From the NCBI GenBank assembly GCA_023101725.1, contig JALJCO010010517.1, positions 248,001 to 312,000 of the forward strand: a stretch of 64,000 nucleotides of DNA, read 5' to 3'. Position numbers and translations under genes: made by a program. This DNA comes from Atherinomorus stipes. Taxonomy: Eukaryota > Chordata > Actinopteri > Atheriniformes > Atherinidae. Below the pieces are notes generated by a model that saw only the letters and a list, made by a program, of their open reading frames with translations, had not been told where the DNA came from and searched no databases. Each line of letters starts with the position of its first letter. Position 1 is the stretch's first letter. Below are positions 1 to 11,639 of this stretch, piece by piece.

Positions 1-3000
1 CATGGTTCTCCATCACTGCTATACATGATTCTCTATCACTGCTATACATGGTTCTCCATCACTGGTATACATGGTTCTCCATCACTGCTTTACATGGTTC
101 TCCACCTCTGCTATACATGGTTCTCTATCACTGCTATACATGGTTCTCTATCACTGCTATACAGGGTTCTCCATCACTGCTATACATGGTTCTCCATCAC
201 TGCTTTACATGGTTCTCCATCACTGCTTTACATCGATCTCCACCACTGCTATACATGGTTGTCCATCACTGCTATACATGGTTCTCCATCACTCCTATAC
301 ATGGTTGTCCACCACTGCTATACATGGTTCTCCATCACTTCTTAAGTGGTTCTCCATCACTGCTACACATGGTTCTACATCACTGCTATTCATGGTTCTC
401 CATCACTGCTTTACATGGTTCTCCACCTCTGCTATACATGGTTCTCTATCACTGCTATACATGGTTCTCCATCACTGCTATACATGGTTCTCCATCACTG
501 CTTTACATGGTTCTCCACCTCTGCTATACATGGTTCTCTATCACTGCTATACATGGTTCTCCATCACTGCTATACATGGTTCTCCATCACTGCTATACAT
601 GGTTCTCCATCACTGCTATACATGGTTCTCTATCACTGCTATACATGGTTCTCCATCACTGCTATACATGGTTCTCCATCACTGCTTTACATGGTTCTCC
701 ACCTCTGCTGTACATGGCTCTCTATCACTGCTATACATGGTTCTCCATCACTGCTATACATGGTTCTCCATCACTGCTTTACATGGTTCTCCACCTCTGC
801 TATACATGGTTCTCTATCACTGCTATACATGGTTCTCCATCACTGCTATACATGGTTCTCCATCACTGCTTTACATGGTTCTCCACCTCTGCTATACATG
901 GTTCTCTATCACTGCTATACATGGTTCTCCATCACTGCTATACATGGTTCTCTATCACTGCTATACATGGTTCTCCATCACTGCTATACATGGTTCTCTA
1001 TCACTGCTATACATGGTTCTCCATCACTGCTATACATGGTTCTCCATCACTGCTTTACATGGTTCTCCATCACTGCTATACATGGTTCTCTATCACTGCT
1101 ATACATGGTTCTCCATCACTGCTATACATGGTTCTCTATCACTGCTATACATGGTTCTCCATCACTGCTATACATGGTTCTCTATCACTGCTATACATGG
1201 TTCTCCATCACTGCTATACATGATTCTCTATCACTGCTATACATGGTTCTCCATCACTGGTATACATGGTTCTCCATCACTGCTTTACATGGTTCTCCAC
1301 CTCTGCTATACATGGTTCTCTATCACTGCTATACATGGTTCTCTATCACTGCTATACAGGGTTCTCCATCACTGCTATACATGGTTCTCCATCACTGCTT
1401 TACATGGTTCTCCATCACTGCTTTACATCGATCTCCACCACTGCTATACATGGTTGTCCATCACTGCTATACATGGTTCTCCACCACTCCTATACATGGT
1501 TGTCCACCACTGCTATACATGGTTCTCCATCACTTCTTAAGTGGTTCTCCATCACTGCTACACATGGTTCTACATCACTGCTATTCATGGTTCTCCATCA
1601 CTGCTTTACATGGTTCTCCACCACTGCTATACATGGGTCTCCATCACTTCTTAAGTGGTTCTCCATCACTGCTACACATGGTTTTCCATCACTGCTTTAC
1701 ATGGTTCTCCACCACTGCTATACATGGTTCACCATCACTGCTATACATGGTTCTCCATCACTGCTATATAAGGTTCTCCACCACTGCTATACATGGTTCT
1801 CCATCACTGCTTTACATGGTTGTCAATCACTTCTTAAGTGGTTCTCCATCACTGCTACACATGGTCCTCCATCACTGCTGTACATGGTTCTCCATCACTG
1901 CTATACATGGTTCTCCACCTCTGCTATACATGGTTCTCTATCACCGCTATACATGGTTCTCCATCACTGCTATACATGGTTCTCCATCACTGCTTTACAT
2001 GGTTCTCCACCTCTGCTATACATGGTTCTCTATCACTGCTATACATGGTTCTCCATCACTGCTATACATGGTTCTCCATCACTGCTTTACATGGTTCTCC
2101 ACCTCTGCTATACATGGTTCTCTATCACTGCTATAGATGGTTCTCCATCACTGCTATACATGGTTCTCCACCTCTGCTATACATGGTTCTCTATCACCGC
2201 TATACATGGTTCTCCATCACTGCTATACATGGTTCTCCATCACTGCTTTACATGGTTCTCCACCTCTGCTATACATGGTTCTCTATCACTGCTATACATG
2301 GTTCTCCATCACTGCTATACATGGTTCTCCATCACTGCTTTACATGGTTCTCCACCTCTGCTATACATGGTTCTCTATCACTGCTATACATGGTTCTCCA
2401 TCACTGCTATACATGGTTCTCCATCACTGCTATACATGGTTCTCCATCACTGCTATACATGGTTCTCTATCACTGCTATACATGGTTCTCCATCACTGCT
2501 ATACATGGTTCTCCATCACTGCTTTACATGGTTCTCCACCTCTGCTGTACATGGTTCTCTATCACTGCTATACATGGTTCTCCATCACTGCTATACATGG
2601 TTCTCCATCACTGCTTTACATGGTTCTCCACCTCTGCTATACATGGTTCTCTATCACTGCTATACATGGTTCTCCATCACTGCTATACATGGTTCTCCAT
2701 CACTGCTTTACATGGTTCTCCACCTCTGCTATACATGGTTCTCTATCACTGCTATACATGGTTCTCCATCACTGCTATACATGGTTCTCTATCACTGCTA
2801 TACATGGTTCTCCATCACTGCTATACATGGTTCTCTATCACTGCTATACATGGTTCTCCATCACTGCTATACATGGTTCTCCATCACTGCTTTACATGGT
2901 TCTCCATCACTGCTATACATGGTTCTCTATCACTGCTATACATGGTTCTCCATCACTGCTATACATGGTTCTCTATCACTGCTATACATGGTTCTCCATC

Positions 3001-4793
3001 ACTGCTATACATGGTTCTCTATCACTGCTATACATGGTTCTCCATCACTGCTATACATGATTCTCTATCACTGCTATACATGGTTCTCCATCACTGGTAT
3101 ACATGGTTCTCCATCACTGCTTTACATGGTTCTCCACCTCTGCTATACATGGTTCTCTATCACTGCTATACATGGTTCTCTATCACTGCTATACAGGGTT
3201 CTCCATCACTGCTATACATGGTTCTCCATCACTGCTTTACATGGTTCTCCATCACTGCTTTACATCGATCTCCACCACTGCTATACATGGTTGTCCATCA
3301 CTGCTATACATGGTTCTCCACCACTCCTATACATGGTTGTCCACCACTGCTATACATGGTTCTCCATCACTGCTTTACATGGTTCTCCACCTCTGCTACA
3401 CATGGTTCTACATCACTGCTATTCATGGTTCTCCATCACTGCTTTACATGGTTCTCCACCACTGCTATACATGGGTCTCCATCACTTCTTAAGTGGTTCT
3501 CCATCACTGCTACGCATGGTTTTCCATCACTGCTTTACATGGTTCTCCACCACTGCTATACATGGTTCACCATCACTGCTATACATGGTTCTCCATCACT
3601 GCTATATAAGGTTCTCCACCACTGCTATACATGGTTCTCCATCACTGCTTTACATGGTTGTCAATCACTTCTTAAGTGGTTCTCCATCACTGCTACACAT
3701 GGTCCTCCATCACTGCTGTACATGGTTCTCCATCACTGCTTCACGTGGTTCTCCACCGCTGCTTTACATGGTTCTCCACTGCTGCTATACATGGTTCTCC
3801 ATCACTTCTTAAGTGGTTCTCCATCACTGCTACACACGGTTTTCCATCACTGCTTTACATGGTTCTCCACCACAACTATACATGGTTCTCCACCGCTGCT
3901 ATACATGGTTCTCCATCACTTCTTAAGTGGTTCTCCATCACTGCTACACATGGTCCTCCATCACTGCTGTATATGGTTCTCCATCACTGCTTTACATGGT
4001 TCTCCACCGCTGCTATACATGGTTCTCCACTGCTGCTATACATTGTTGTCCATCACTGCTATATAAGGTTCTCCACAACTGCTATACATGGTTCTCCACC
4101 GCTGCTATACATGGTTTTCCACCGCTGCTATACATGGTTCTCCACCGCTGCTATACATGGTTTTCCACCACTGCTATACATGGTTCTCCACCGCTGCTAT
4201 ACATGGTTCTCCACTGCTGCTATACATGGTTCCCCACTGCTGCTATAGATGGTTCTCCACCACTGCTATACATGGTTCTCCACCGCTGCTATACATGGTT
4301 CTCCACCGCTGCTATACATGGTTCTCCACTGCTGCTTTAGATGGTTCTCCACCGCTGCTATTCATAGTTCTCCACTGCTGCTATACATTGTTCTCCATCA
4401 CTGGTATACATGGTTCTCCATCACTGCTTTATGTGGTTCTCCATCACTGCTTTACATGGTTTTCCACCTCTGCTATACATAGTTCTCCACTGATGCCTTA
4501 CATGGTTCTCCACTGCTGCTATAGATGGTTCTCCACCACTGCTATACATGGTTCTCCACTGCTGCTATACATGGTTCTCCATCACTGCTATACATGGTTC
4601 TCCATCACTGCTTTACATGGTTCTCCACTGCTGCTGTACATGGTTCTCCACCGCTGCTATACATGGTTCTCCACCGCTGCTATACATGGTTCTCCACCAC
4701 TGCTATACATGGTTCTCCACTGCTGCTATACATGGTTCTCCACCACTGCTATTTAACATTCCCCACCACTAGTATTCATGGTTCCCCACCACA
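1..4793. repeat. 23-bp satellite/minisatellite array
   Basis: About 200 head-to-tail copies of a 23-bp unit whose core reads CATGGTTCTCCATCACTG followed by CTATA. The array is already running at base 1, so it extends beyond the window. Common variants are CTTTA for CTATA, CACCTCTG or CACCGCTG for CATCACTG, and CTCTATCAC for CTCCATCAC. A 22-bp variant containing TTCTTAAG (for example near 340, 1535, 1650, 1832, 3487, 3673, 3810 and 3922) shifts the phase and introduces TAA. The last kilobase (about 3700-4770) is enriched in CACCGCTG and CACTGCTG variants and decays after 4750. The unit length is not a multiple of 3 and it has no forward stop, so all three forward frames stay open over hundreds of codons. 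This is not evidence of a gene. Confidence 0.97.
24..3380. repeat. Higher-order repeat blocks inside the 23-bp array
   Basis: A distinctive run of variant units (a CATGATT unit, then a CACTGGTATA unit, CTTTA, CACCTCTG, an ACAGGG unit and an ACATCGATC unit) begins at 24, recurs at 1219 and again at 3056. The offsets are 1195 and 1837 bp. Several hundred bases after each start match nearly base for base before they diverge. This indicates that blocks of many units were duplicated together, by unequal exchange or segmental duplication inside the array, rather than single-unit slippage alone. Confidence 0.85.
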
Positions 4794-6058
4794 AGTTCAA
4801 TGCTCTGAAGCTTGAACCAATCCTCCATCCTGAACAGTGGAGAGAAAAATAAAAATCACCTTTTAACCCGTTCTCCAACTTTCTTCAAAGTGGAAGTGTA
4901 AAACTGTAGAAACCAAAACAATGTCCTCACAGATTGTAAACAAGTGTCGGATGAAACTGCATGGTCAGTTCATGATTCCTGTCACATTTCATAGAATTTT
5001 AGGAGAATATTTTGTTTAAAATCTCTTAAATTTAAAACTATTTTGGAGACTTAGTGAGGTTAAAATAATGTTGCCCTGTGTTCACCCCATTCTTGATAAA
5101 ATGAGCCAAACAGCCAGTATGAGATGCAGCACTTTTAAATACACTCCTCAAACTATCCTTGTACCTTACCTCCAAGTAAAAATACTTTTAGAATGCTTTG
5201 TGAATGAGCAGTTTGACATTTTGTCTGAAGTGCATCATGGCTGGAGCATGAAGTTCACTGCCCACCACCACACACATCCTTCCCCCATACAGAGGACATA
5301 TCAGGGTGGGGCCAGGGTGACCCAGATGGACCTCTCTCCAATCAATGCTGGCTCGTCTTAAGTGTGATCACCGAAGACAGACAAACACACATAATAAACC
5401 CACACATATACACAGATAGGATGGCCGTGACTTGGTCGATGGGCCCCTGGGTTGGTCTGAAAAGGCGTCACATCTGAGAAGCATGTCGTTCCAGCCTGAT
5501 GAGCAATCTGCCTCATCAAAAGACCTTTATCCCAATCAATAAGGCTTTCGGCAAGGGAGCTCTGTGCAGCCTGTCCACAGTTCCCACCTCCGTGTCTCTG
5601 TGTGCACGCTCAGCAGGGGATATAGTGGTGTGTGCGCATTGTGCACGTCGGATGTAAGGTTTTCTTTTGAGGCTTTACACTAATAAGGCTGGATGTTACT
5701 TATTTTTCTGTTCTCAGTGTTGATGTTTGTGCATATGCATGTCAAGTTCAAGTGTGCATGAGTTTGACAGTTTGTTTTTGTTTCACCTCTGATGGATCGA
5801 GAGTGCATCGGTGTTTGTGCTTGTTTGTCATAGATGGATCCAAGCATGAAAAATATAAGGATCACACACCAAAGGTATGCTAGCTATACTGTCAGGCCAC
5901 ACCCCACCTTCTCTCTTACTCCGTCCACCCTATCTAAGTTTTAGTTGTTATTACCATATGTTTGTATGTCAGTCCTTTTGGATGACAAAACAGAACTTTT
6001 CTGCCGAAGTTCAACAAAGTTATTTCATGTTGCCTCATCAATAAGAAAGAATCTAAGC
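4794..6058. other. No gene or repeat recognised
   Basis: Non-repetitive sequence between the satellite and the next repeat remnants. The open frames at 5068-5361 (+) and 5680-5865 (-) show no recognisable domain, low-complexity bias or splice context, and I treat them as chance. Confidence 0.5.
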
Positions 6059-6059
6059 T

Positions 6060-6861
6060 CAGGGTCACACTGGGCACGATTGGTTTAATCCCGTTTCAAC
6101 TCACCAGGTGTCATAAGTCTCATACAAACGGCCTCCGGTAAAAAGTGCCAGTGTGCCTCCATGTCATGTGACCGCATTTGCTTGGTGACAGCACCTGCTT
6201 CATTCCAGTCCAGCGGGTGGTGCAAATAGTCTTTTGTGTTGTTTGACGTCCACCCAAACATGCTGATAAAGCTTTTACCTTCACAGTTTTCCGACAATTG
6301 CTTGATGGCGAGCTTGTGTAGCTGCTGAGCTCAACAAGAGCTGCTTATGCTTTTGAAGACATGATGTTTCTCCTCTTCTTCACATTTTCCAGCGGGGACA
6401 GGGCTTGTTCGTAAGCGGGATCATTATATCTTTATCTCCAACTGTACAAAGTGTCACCGACTATCCAGCGGACCTGATGGAAGTCCCGTTTTTCGACCAT
6501 GATTAAGCATCGAAAGGAAGGAGTAGGTTGAAGTGGGGTAGATAATTGTTTGGGTCGGAGGAAAAACAAAGCAAAGAGTGTGTTGGAAGAAGCCGAGGTC
6601 AATACAACAAAAACCATGGAGGAATACTAAAAAGCAGAAAGATTTCTCCGGTTTTGTTCTTCTTCCTGCTTCTTCATCATCAGTGGTTGTATTGGGGAGC
6701 GCCGCCCCCTAGTGAGCAGGTGTTGTAACTACAATGGTTTAACAAGGCACTTTGGTCCGCTTCGGTTACTGCAGACTGAAATAAAGAACGTTGGGAAATT
6801 TTTCAGAAACCCCCGCTCAATCAGATGAGTTCTGGACTATCCTGGTGTGAATGCACCCTAA
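6060..6861. mobile_element. Candidate non-autonomous DNA transposon
   Basis: The right end (6828-6861) reads TGTGAATGCACCCTAA after a TCTGGACTAT motif. It closely resembles the right end of the element at 11118-11639, and ends of this kind are common in fish hAT-like MITEs. The left end near 6060 (AGGGTCACACTGGGCACGAT) matches the expected inverted end only partially. A GC-rich block GGAGCGCCGCCCCCTAGTG lies at 6696-6714. No transposase is visible. The left boundary is inferred. Confidence 0.4.
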
Positions 6862-7074
6862 CACTGACACTGATGTATTGATATTTAAGAGATTTCTTTG
6901 CTTCTTCATGCTTCTACAGAAATCAAGAACTGGCCGTAAGGTTGGAGAGACGGGTTATGATAAACTGTTATTTTCCCAGAAAGCCTGTACTGGTAAATAT
7001 TGGCTCATAAGCTGTACTTCTACTAAGACTAGATTATGGATCTTAAACAGACACACTTGAGGGAATGTTATAGT

Positions 7075-7285
7075 TTGGAGAGGAGGATTGGGGGGATTGA
7101 TCCCAGGCTTCCCAGGGCTACATGGTGAAACGTCCTTGGGCAAGACTCTGAACCCCATGTTGCCCAGGGTATGAATACGTGTATGTGTGTGTGTGATTGG
7201 TGAATGTGACATGCAGTGTAAAGCACTTTTGGGGGTCAGTACGACTGGAGAAAGTGCTATATAAGTACAGTCCATTTACCATTTT
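7075..7285 (+). mobile_element. SINE-like element with CTATATAAGTACAGTCCATTTACC tail type
   Basis: Contains GTCCTTGGGCAAGACTCTGA, a short TG run, GTGAATGTGACATG, GTAAAGCACTTT and a terminal CTATATAAGTACAGTCCATT. This order is typical of a very common tRNA-derived fish SINE. TTGATCCC near 7096 could be a decayed B box. Exact family not determined. Confidence 0.65.
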
Positions 7286-7349
7286 ACAACTCAGTGCTGT
7301 GCAAAAACTTGAGCCACCCCTTGCATCTTGGAAAATTACAATGTTTTAT

Positions 7350-7430
7350 CTGCCTGTACAGTGTCCTTGAGTGTTTTGAAAGGCGCTTTCAAATAAAATG
7401 TATTATTATTATTATTATTATTATTATTAA
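7350..7430 (+). repeat. LINE/SINE 3' tail with (TTA)n microsatellite
   Basis: GTGTCCTTGAGTGTTTTGAA, then GGCGCTTTCAAATAAAATG, then about ten ATT/TTA units (7400-7430). This is the usual 3' tail of a fish LINE/SINE partnership, with the trinucleotide run as its terminal repeat. The upstream body is not recognisable. Confidence 0.65.
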
Positions 7431-8690
7431 AACAATAAATGTTACCATCGAAGTATAAGCACATACTGCACATTGGATTGTCTTGTAATGAAATGTGTGA
7501 TACACATGAACTAGCCCTGCCATTAACAATTTTAAATAATAATAATGATAATTATAATAAATAAGCACAGTTAAAGGAATCTCTATTATTCCCAAAATTA
7601 AACAAACAGCACATTTTATTGCTTTCTATTACAAAGTGGTTTAGAGGTCATTGACCACCATTTATTATTCATAAGTTCATCAGAAAATCGACAGAGAGCT
7701 TTTTCCAATGTTGACTACCACTTCCAGAAAACAGGCATAGTTCAGTTTCAATTATAAGCTTGAAACATTTGAAACATTGGTAGTTTTATGTTTATATAAA
7801 TTGTCAACACATTGTACTTTTGTATGATGGCATAAATGATGGCGTGTAATTGCCTTTCTGAGAGTCTTTACCTTCTAAGAGCAACAGAAGAGCTCTGAAT
7901 TCATTCCTGATCTGGTCCCGTGGCTCCCGCAGGGTGCCAGCTAATTAACCTAATAAAAACGCCAACCATTATCCGAAGGTAAATTGAATTGACTTGTCAA
8001 TGGTGTACATCAGCACATCATAAGAAGCTCTAGTACTTTGTGGGAAGAGTGTTAAACGTACCGGGGTGTCGGTAAAATGCTTCACAGATTATCATGTCTC
8101 ATCATTTAAGAGCTGGTTTTCCTCCAGAAGCTCCGTGAATGTTTTCTATTCAGAGACCTGCAGACACCCGGATGTCTTTGATTATGAGCCACCAGACTTG
8201 GTTTGCCCAAATACCACTTCTCTGTCAAAGCAAAGGAAAACCAAATTCACACCATCACACACACACACCAGTTCTATTCTTAAATACTTGCATTTTCTCT
8301 GTCTGATGGCAGTTGGTATTAATGCCCTGTTTAGACGCAGTCTCAGTCTAAATGCGCTGAACTGGTCCAGGTTGGAAAAATACTGAAGAGTGCTCCAGTA
8401 AAACAGCGTCCAGCTGGTGCGTCCCATTTTTACTCACATACTGGCTGATGTGTTACAATTTTAACACATTTAATCGCAGTTTGCATTATAACCAAAGCGG
8501 AACCTTTGTCAGGGCTGATTTTCTGGTACACCCGATTATGCTGAGTGACCTTTCAGACCCTCTGATAACGTTGTTTTGTATGAAGAGGTAGCGAAAAGTT
8601 TAGTGAGATTTTCTGGTGCTAATGGAGACTTTTAAAGACCTTTTAAAAGTAAAAAATACAATGAAAAGCATTTGGTCAGACAATTATATA
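7431..8690. other. No gene or repeat recognised
   Basis: AT-rich sequence with a few short AT microsatellite stretches (7530-7562). Open frames here are short and opposed, with no domain signal. Confidence 0.5.
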
Positions 8691-8692
8691 TA

Positions 8693-9883
8693 CACTGGCC
8701 ACTTTATTAGGTACACCTGTCCAACTGCCCGTTAATGCAAATTTCTAATCAGCCAATCACATGGCAGCAACTCAATGCATTTAGGCATGTAGACATGGTG
8801 AAGACAATCTGCTGCAGTTCAAACCAGCATCAGAATGGGGAAGAAAGGGGATTTACGTGACTTTGAACGTGTCATAGTTGTTAGTGCCAGACGGGCTGGT
8901 CTGAGTATTTCAGAAACTGCTGATCTACTGGGATTTTCCTGCACAACCATCTCCAGGATTTACAGAGAATGGTCCGAAAAAGAGAAAATATCCAGTGAGC
9001 AGCAGTTCTGTGGGCGCAAATGCCTTGTTGATGCTAGAGGTCAGAGGAGAATGACCAGACTCGTTCCAGCTGATAGCAAGGCAACAGTTATTCAAATAAC
9101 CACTTGTTCCAACTGAAGTATGCAGAAGAGCATCTCTGAATGAACAACACATCCAACCTGGAAGCAGATGGGCTACAGCAGCAGAAGACCACACCGGGTG
9201 CCGCTCCTGTCAGCTAAGAACTGAGGCTACAATTCACACAGACTCACCAACATTGGACAATAGAAGATGGAGAAATGTTGCCTTGTCTGATGAGTCTCCA
9301 TTTCTGCTACCAAATTCGGATGGTAGGCTCAGAATTTGGTGTCAACAACATGAAAGCATGGATCCATCCTGCCTTTTATCAACGGTTCAGGTTGGTGGTG
9401 GTGGTGTAATGGTGTGGGAGAGATTTTCTTTGCAGCCTTTGGGCCCCTCAGTACCAACATGGAGGTTAAACCACCACAGCCTACCTGAGTATTGTTGCTG
9501 ACCATGTCCATCCCTTTATGACCACAGTGTAGCATCCTCTGATGCTGCTTCCAGCAGGATAACGCGTCATGTCATTAAGCAGGATTAATCTCAGACTGGT
9601 TTCATGAACATGACAATGAGTTCAAATGACCTCCACAGTCACCAGATCTCAATCCAACAGAGCAGCTTTGGGATGTGGTGGAACGGGAGCTTCTCATCAT
9701 GGATGTGCAGCCGACAAATCTGCAGCAACTGCGTGATGCTGTCATGTCAATATGGAGCAAAATCTCTGAGGAATGTTTCCAGGACCTTGTTGAATCCATG
9801 CCACCAAAGGATTAAGACAGTTCTGAAGGCAAAAGGGGTCCAACCTGGTACTAGCAAGATGTACCTAATAAAGTGGCTGATGA

Positions 9884-9886
<3 letters not shown>
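8693..9886 (+). mobile_element. Tc1/mariner-like DNA transposon, full length but decayed
   Basis: The element is flanked by TA on both sides. The left end has CCACTTTATTAGGTACACCT and the right end the inverted AGATGTACCTAATAAAGTGG, followed by GCTGATGAGTG. The left terminus lacks a few bases that the right terminus keeps. Length is about 1.19 kb, usual for Tc1-like elements. It contains a broken transposase frame (separate entry) and abuts a (TA)n run on the right, which is a typical Tc1 target. Confidence 0.93.
8835..9815 (+). pseudogene. Broken Tc1-like transposase
   Basis: The N-terminal frame (8835-9116) starts MGKKGDLRDFERV and carries the paired-like helix-turn-helix expected of Tc1 transposases (SISETADLLGF...TTISRIYREW). 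A second frame from 9253 holds the first catalytic aspartate in a SDES motif (codon 9289-9291). The second aspartate, in QQDN (9558-9560), and the catalytic glutamate, in SPDLNPTEQLWDVVER (9660-9662), share a further frame. The three conserved blocks are therefore in order but in different frames, so at least two frameshifting indels separate them. Intact family members encode one protein of roughly 340 residues. This copy cannot make a functional enzyme. Confidence 0.92.

Positions 9887-9915
<29 letters not shown>
9886..9915. repeat. (TA)n microsatellite
   Basis: About 14 TA units directly abutting the right end of the Tc1-like element. Confidence 0.95.
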
Positions 9916-9918
<3 letters not shown>

Positions 9919-9999
9919 GGATGGGAATTTTAGCTCATTTTCAAAGTCAACTAGTCAGCTCAGATAGCCTAGAACTCTAAACACGAAACCCAAGTTTAA

Positions 10000-10935
10000 A
10001 AACTAAAGACGATTATACAAATTTACAAATGGGTTGACAGTCAACAATGTGAACGGTATTGCAATCCTAATGTAGGAAGTACTGCAGATATTACAGTGCA
10101 ATGATAATGTAAACAATGCAACTGTAGCATGTAACGGTGAAGTTTGACAATGTAACAGTGGGGGCAGGGCAGGGGGGGAGTTTAGCGTCCTCACTGCCTG
10201 GTGGAAAAAGCTGTCTCTGAGCCTGCTGGTTCTGGTTCTGGCCCGGAGACTCTGCCTCCTCCCCGATGGCAGCAGGGTGAAGACACTGTGGACGGGGTGA
10301 GTGGGGTCACCTGCGATCCTAATGGCTCTGCAGGTGAGGCAGGAGTGTTAAATGTCCAATAGAGAGGGGAGGGGGACACCAACGATCTTCCCAGCTGCTT
10401 TCACGGTGCGCTGCAGGGTCATGCGGCATCTCCGTACCACACGGTGATGCTACTGGTCAGGATGCTCTCCACGGTGCCCCTGTAGAAGGAGTGCATGATG
10501 GGGGACAGGGCTCATGCTCTCCTCAGTTTCCGCAGAAGGTAGAGTCGCTGTTGGGCTTTCTTGGCCAGGGACGTAGTGTTGGTGTTCCAGGACAGGTTTT
10601 GGGAGATGTGGACACCCAGGAGCTTGGTGCTGCTCACCCACTCCACCTCAGCACCGTTGATGATCAGTGGAGCATGCTGGACAGGCTCTCTACTGGAGTC
10701 TACCCCCATCTCCTTCGTCTTCTCCACGTTCACATGGACATGGTTGTCCTTGCACCACGTGGCCAGGCGACTCACCTCACTCCTGTAGTTTGTCTCATTG
10801 TTGTTGTTGATGAGACCCACCACGGTCGTGTCGTCGGTCATGTTGTCCCACCAAACCCATGATGGGTGATTTTTTTGGATCCAGTTGAAGCCTTTAATCT
10901 TACTCAGCATGTATTGGGCCAGACGCATACATGAA
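10000..10935 (-). mobile_element. 5'-truncated L2/CR1-type LINE fragment
   Basis: Reverse-strand reading gives the C-terminal half of a non-LTR reverse transcriptase followed by a probable 3' UTR (10000-10140). Homology begins abruptly near 10930 at the 5' side, as expected of a 5'-truncated insertion. The clade assignment (L2/CR1/Rex1-like) rests on the FADDTT-type palm motif and the FYRGTVESILT and SLRARTRTSRLRDSFF motifs, which are common in fish LINEs. Confidence 0.85.
10140..10928 (-). pseudogene. Broken LINE reverse transcriptase C-terminal region
   Basis: The open segment 10512-10928 (reverse) includes MTDDTTVVGL, where the usual FADD or YADD palm box has become MTDD; the two aspartates are codons 10830-10835. 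It continues through a WCKDNHVHVNVEKTKEM segment, the LLGVHISQNLSWNTNT segment and AKKAQQRLYLLRKLRRA. Downstream, in shifted frames, are SFYRGTVESILTSSITVWYG (about 10436-10497) and SGRRQSLRARTRTSRLRDSFF (about 10190-10270). A stop follows GDAA in the middle block. The catalytic aspartates survive, but the frame is broken at least once and the N-terminal half of the enzyme and the endonuclease are absent. Confidence 0.88.
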
Positions 10936-11117
10936 CACTCTCAACCTCGCTCTGTCTTATGGGTTTCCAGTTACTAATGTTTGCATTGAGGATGCTGTGT
11001 TTTCAGACCATAGTCCTGCCTTGTTTGTCCTATGTTTAGATTTGGATGTGATGTCTCCAGCTGTGTGCTACAGGCGGATTATAGAGCCTGATTCCTCTGC
11101 CATGTTTTCTACTTGCT

Positions 11118-11639
11118 TTGGGTGCATTCACAAAGCTGTTTTGATTGGAATCAGAGCCGTTGGCTCTGATCGAGAACAAACAAGCGGACTCAGTCCAATT
11201 CAAGTGGACCAAATACTGAAGTGGACTACAGAATTGCATTGTCAATGTGGGTAAACGCTATCACAACAAACGCGTTTGGGACTGCAGGAGCCTACTTATA
11301 AAGATGGCTCGTGGTCAGATGTGAGGTGACAAGAAAGTAAAAGCTTTATTGGATATTTGGTCTGATGAAAGCATATCCATCTCCTCCTAAGTACGCACAA
11401 AATAATGTTTTGTGGAGGAAACGTAAGTTGTGAGAACGTTCTCGTTCATTGTACGTTTTTTCCTTGTCTACGGTGAATCTGAATACAGCGCCACCTGAGA
11501 TTCTTGACCCGTTTGGCTCATTTGGCTATGGTACAATGTGAACGCCATCTTGGCCCGAAAGACCACCCCCACCCCCAGCCGAACCAAATCCCCAAACGGA
11601 CCGAGTCTTCTGGACTATGCTTTCTGAATGCGCCCTAAC
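11118..11639. mobile_element. Candidate MITE with GGGTGCATTCA ends
   Basis: The left end TTGGGTGCATTCACAAAG (11118-) and the right end CTTTCTGAATGCGCCCTAA (ending 11639) form imperfect inverted repeats, with secondary similarity further in. The length is about 520 bp and no coding signal is seen. It resembles the element proposed at 6060-6861. Target duplications are not clear. Confidence 0.5.

Noticed and set aside
1266..3812. 848-codon forward frame and related frames in the 23-bp array
   Set aside because: Pure consequence of a stop-free 23-bp period. All three frames give the same cyclic peptide and stops coincide with one 22-bp variant unit.
5068..5361. 97-codon forward frame
   Set aside because: No domain, no similarity recognised, no surrounding gene structure.
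10491..10862. 123-codon forward frame
   Set aside because: Antisense shadow of the LINE reverse transcriptase fragment.
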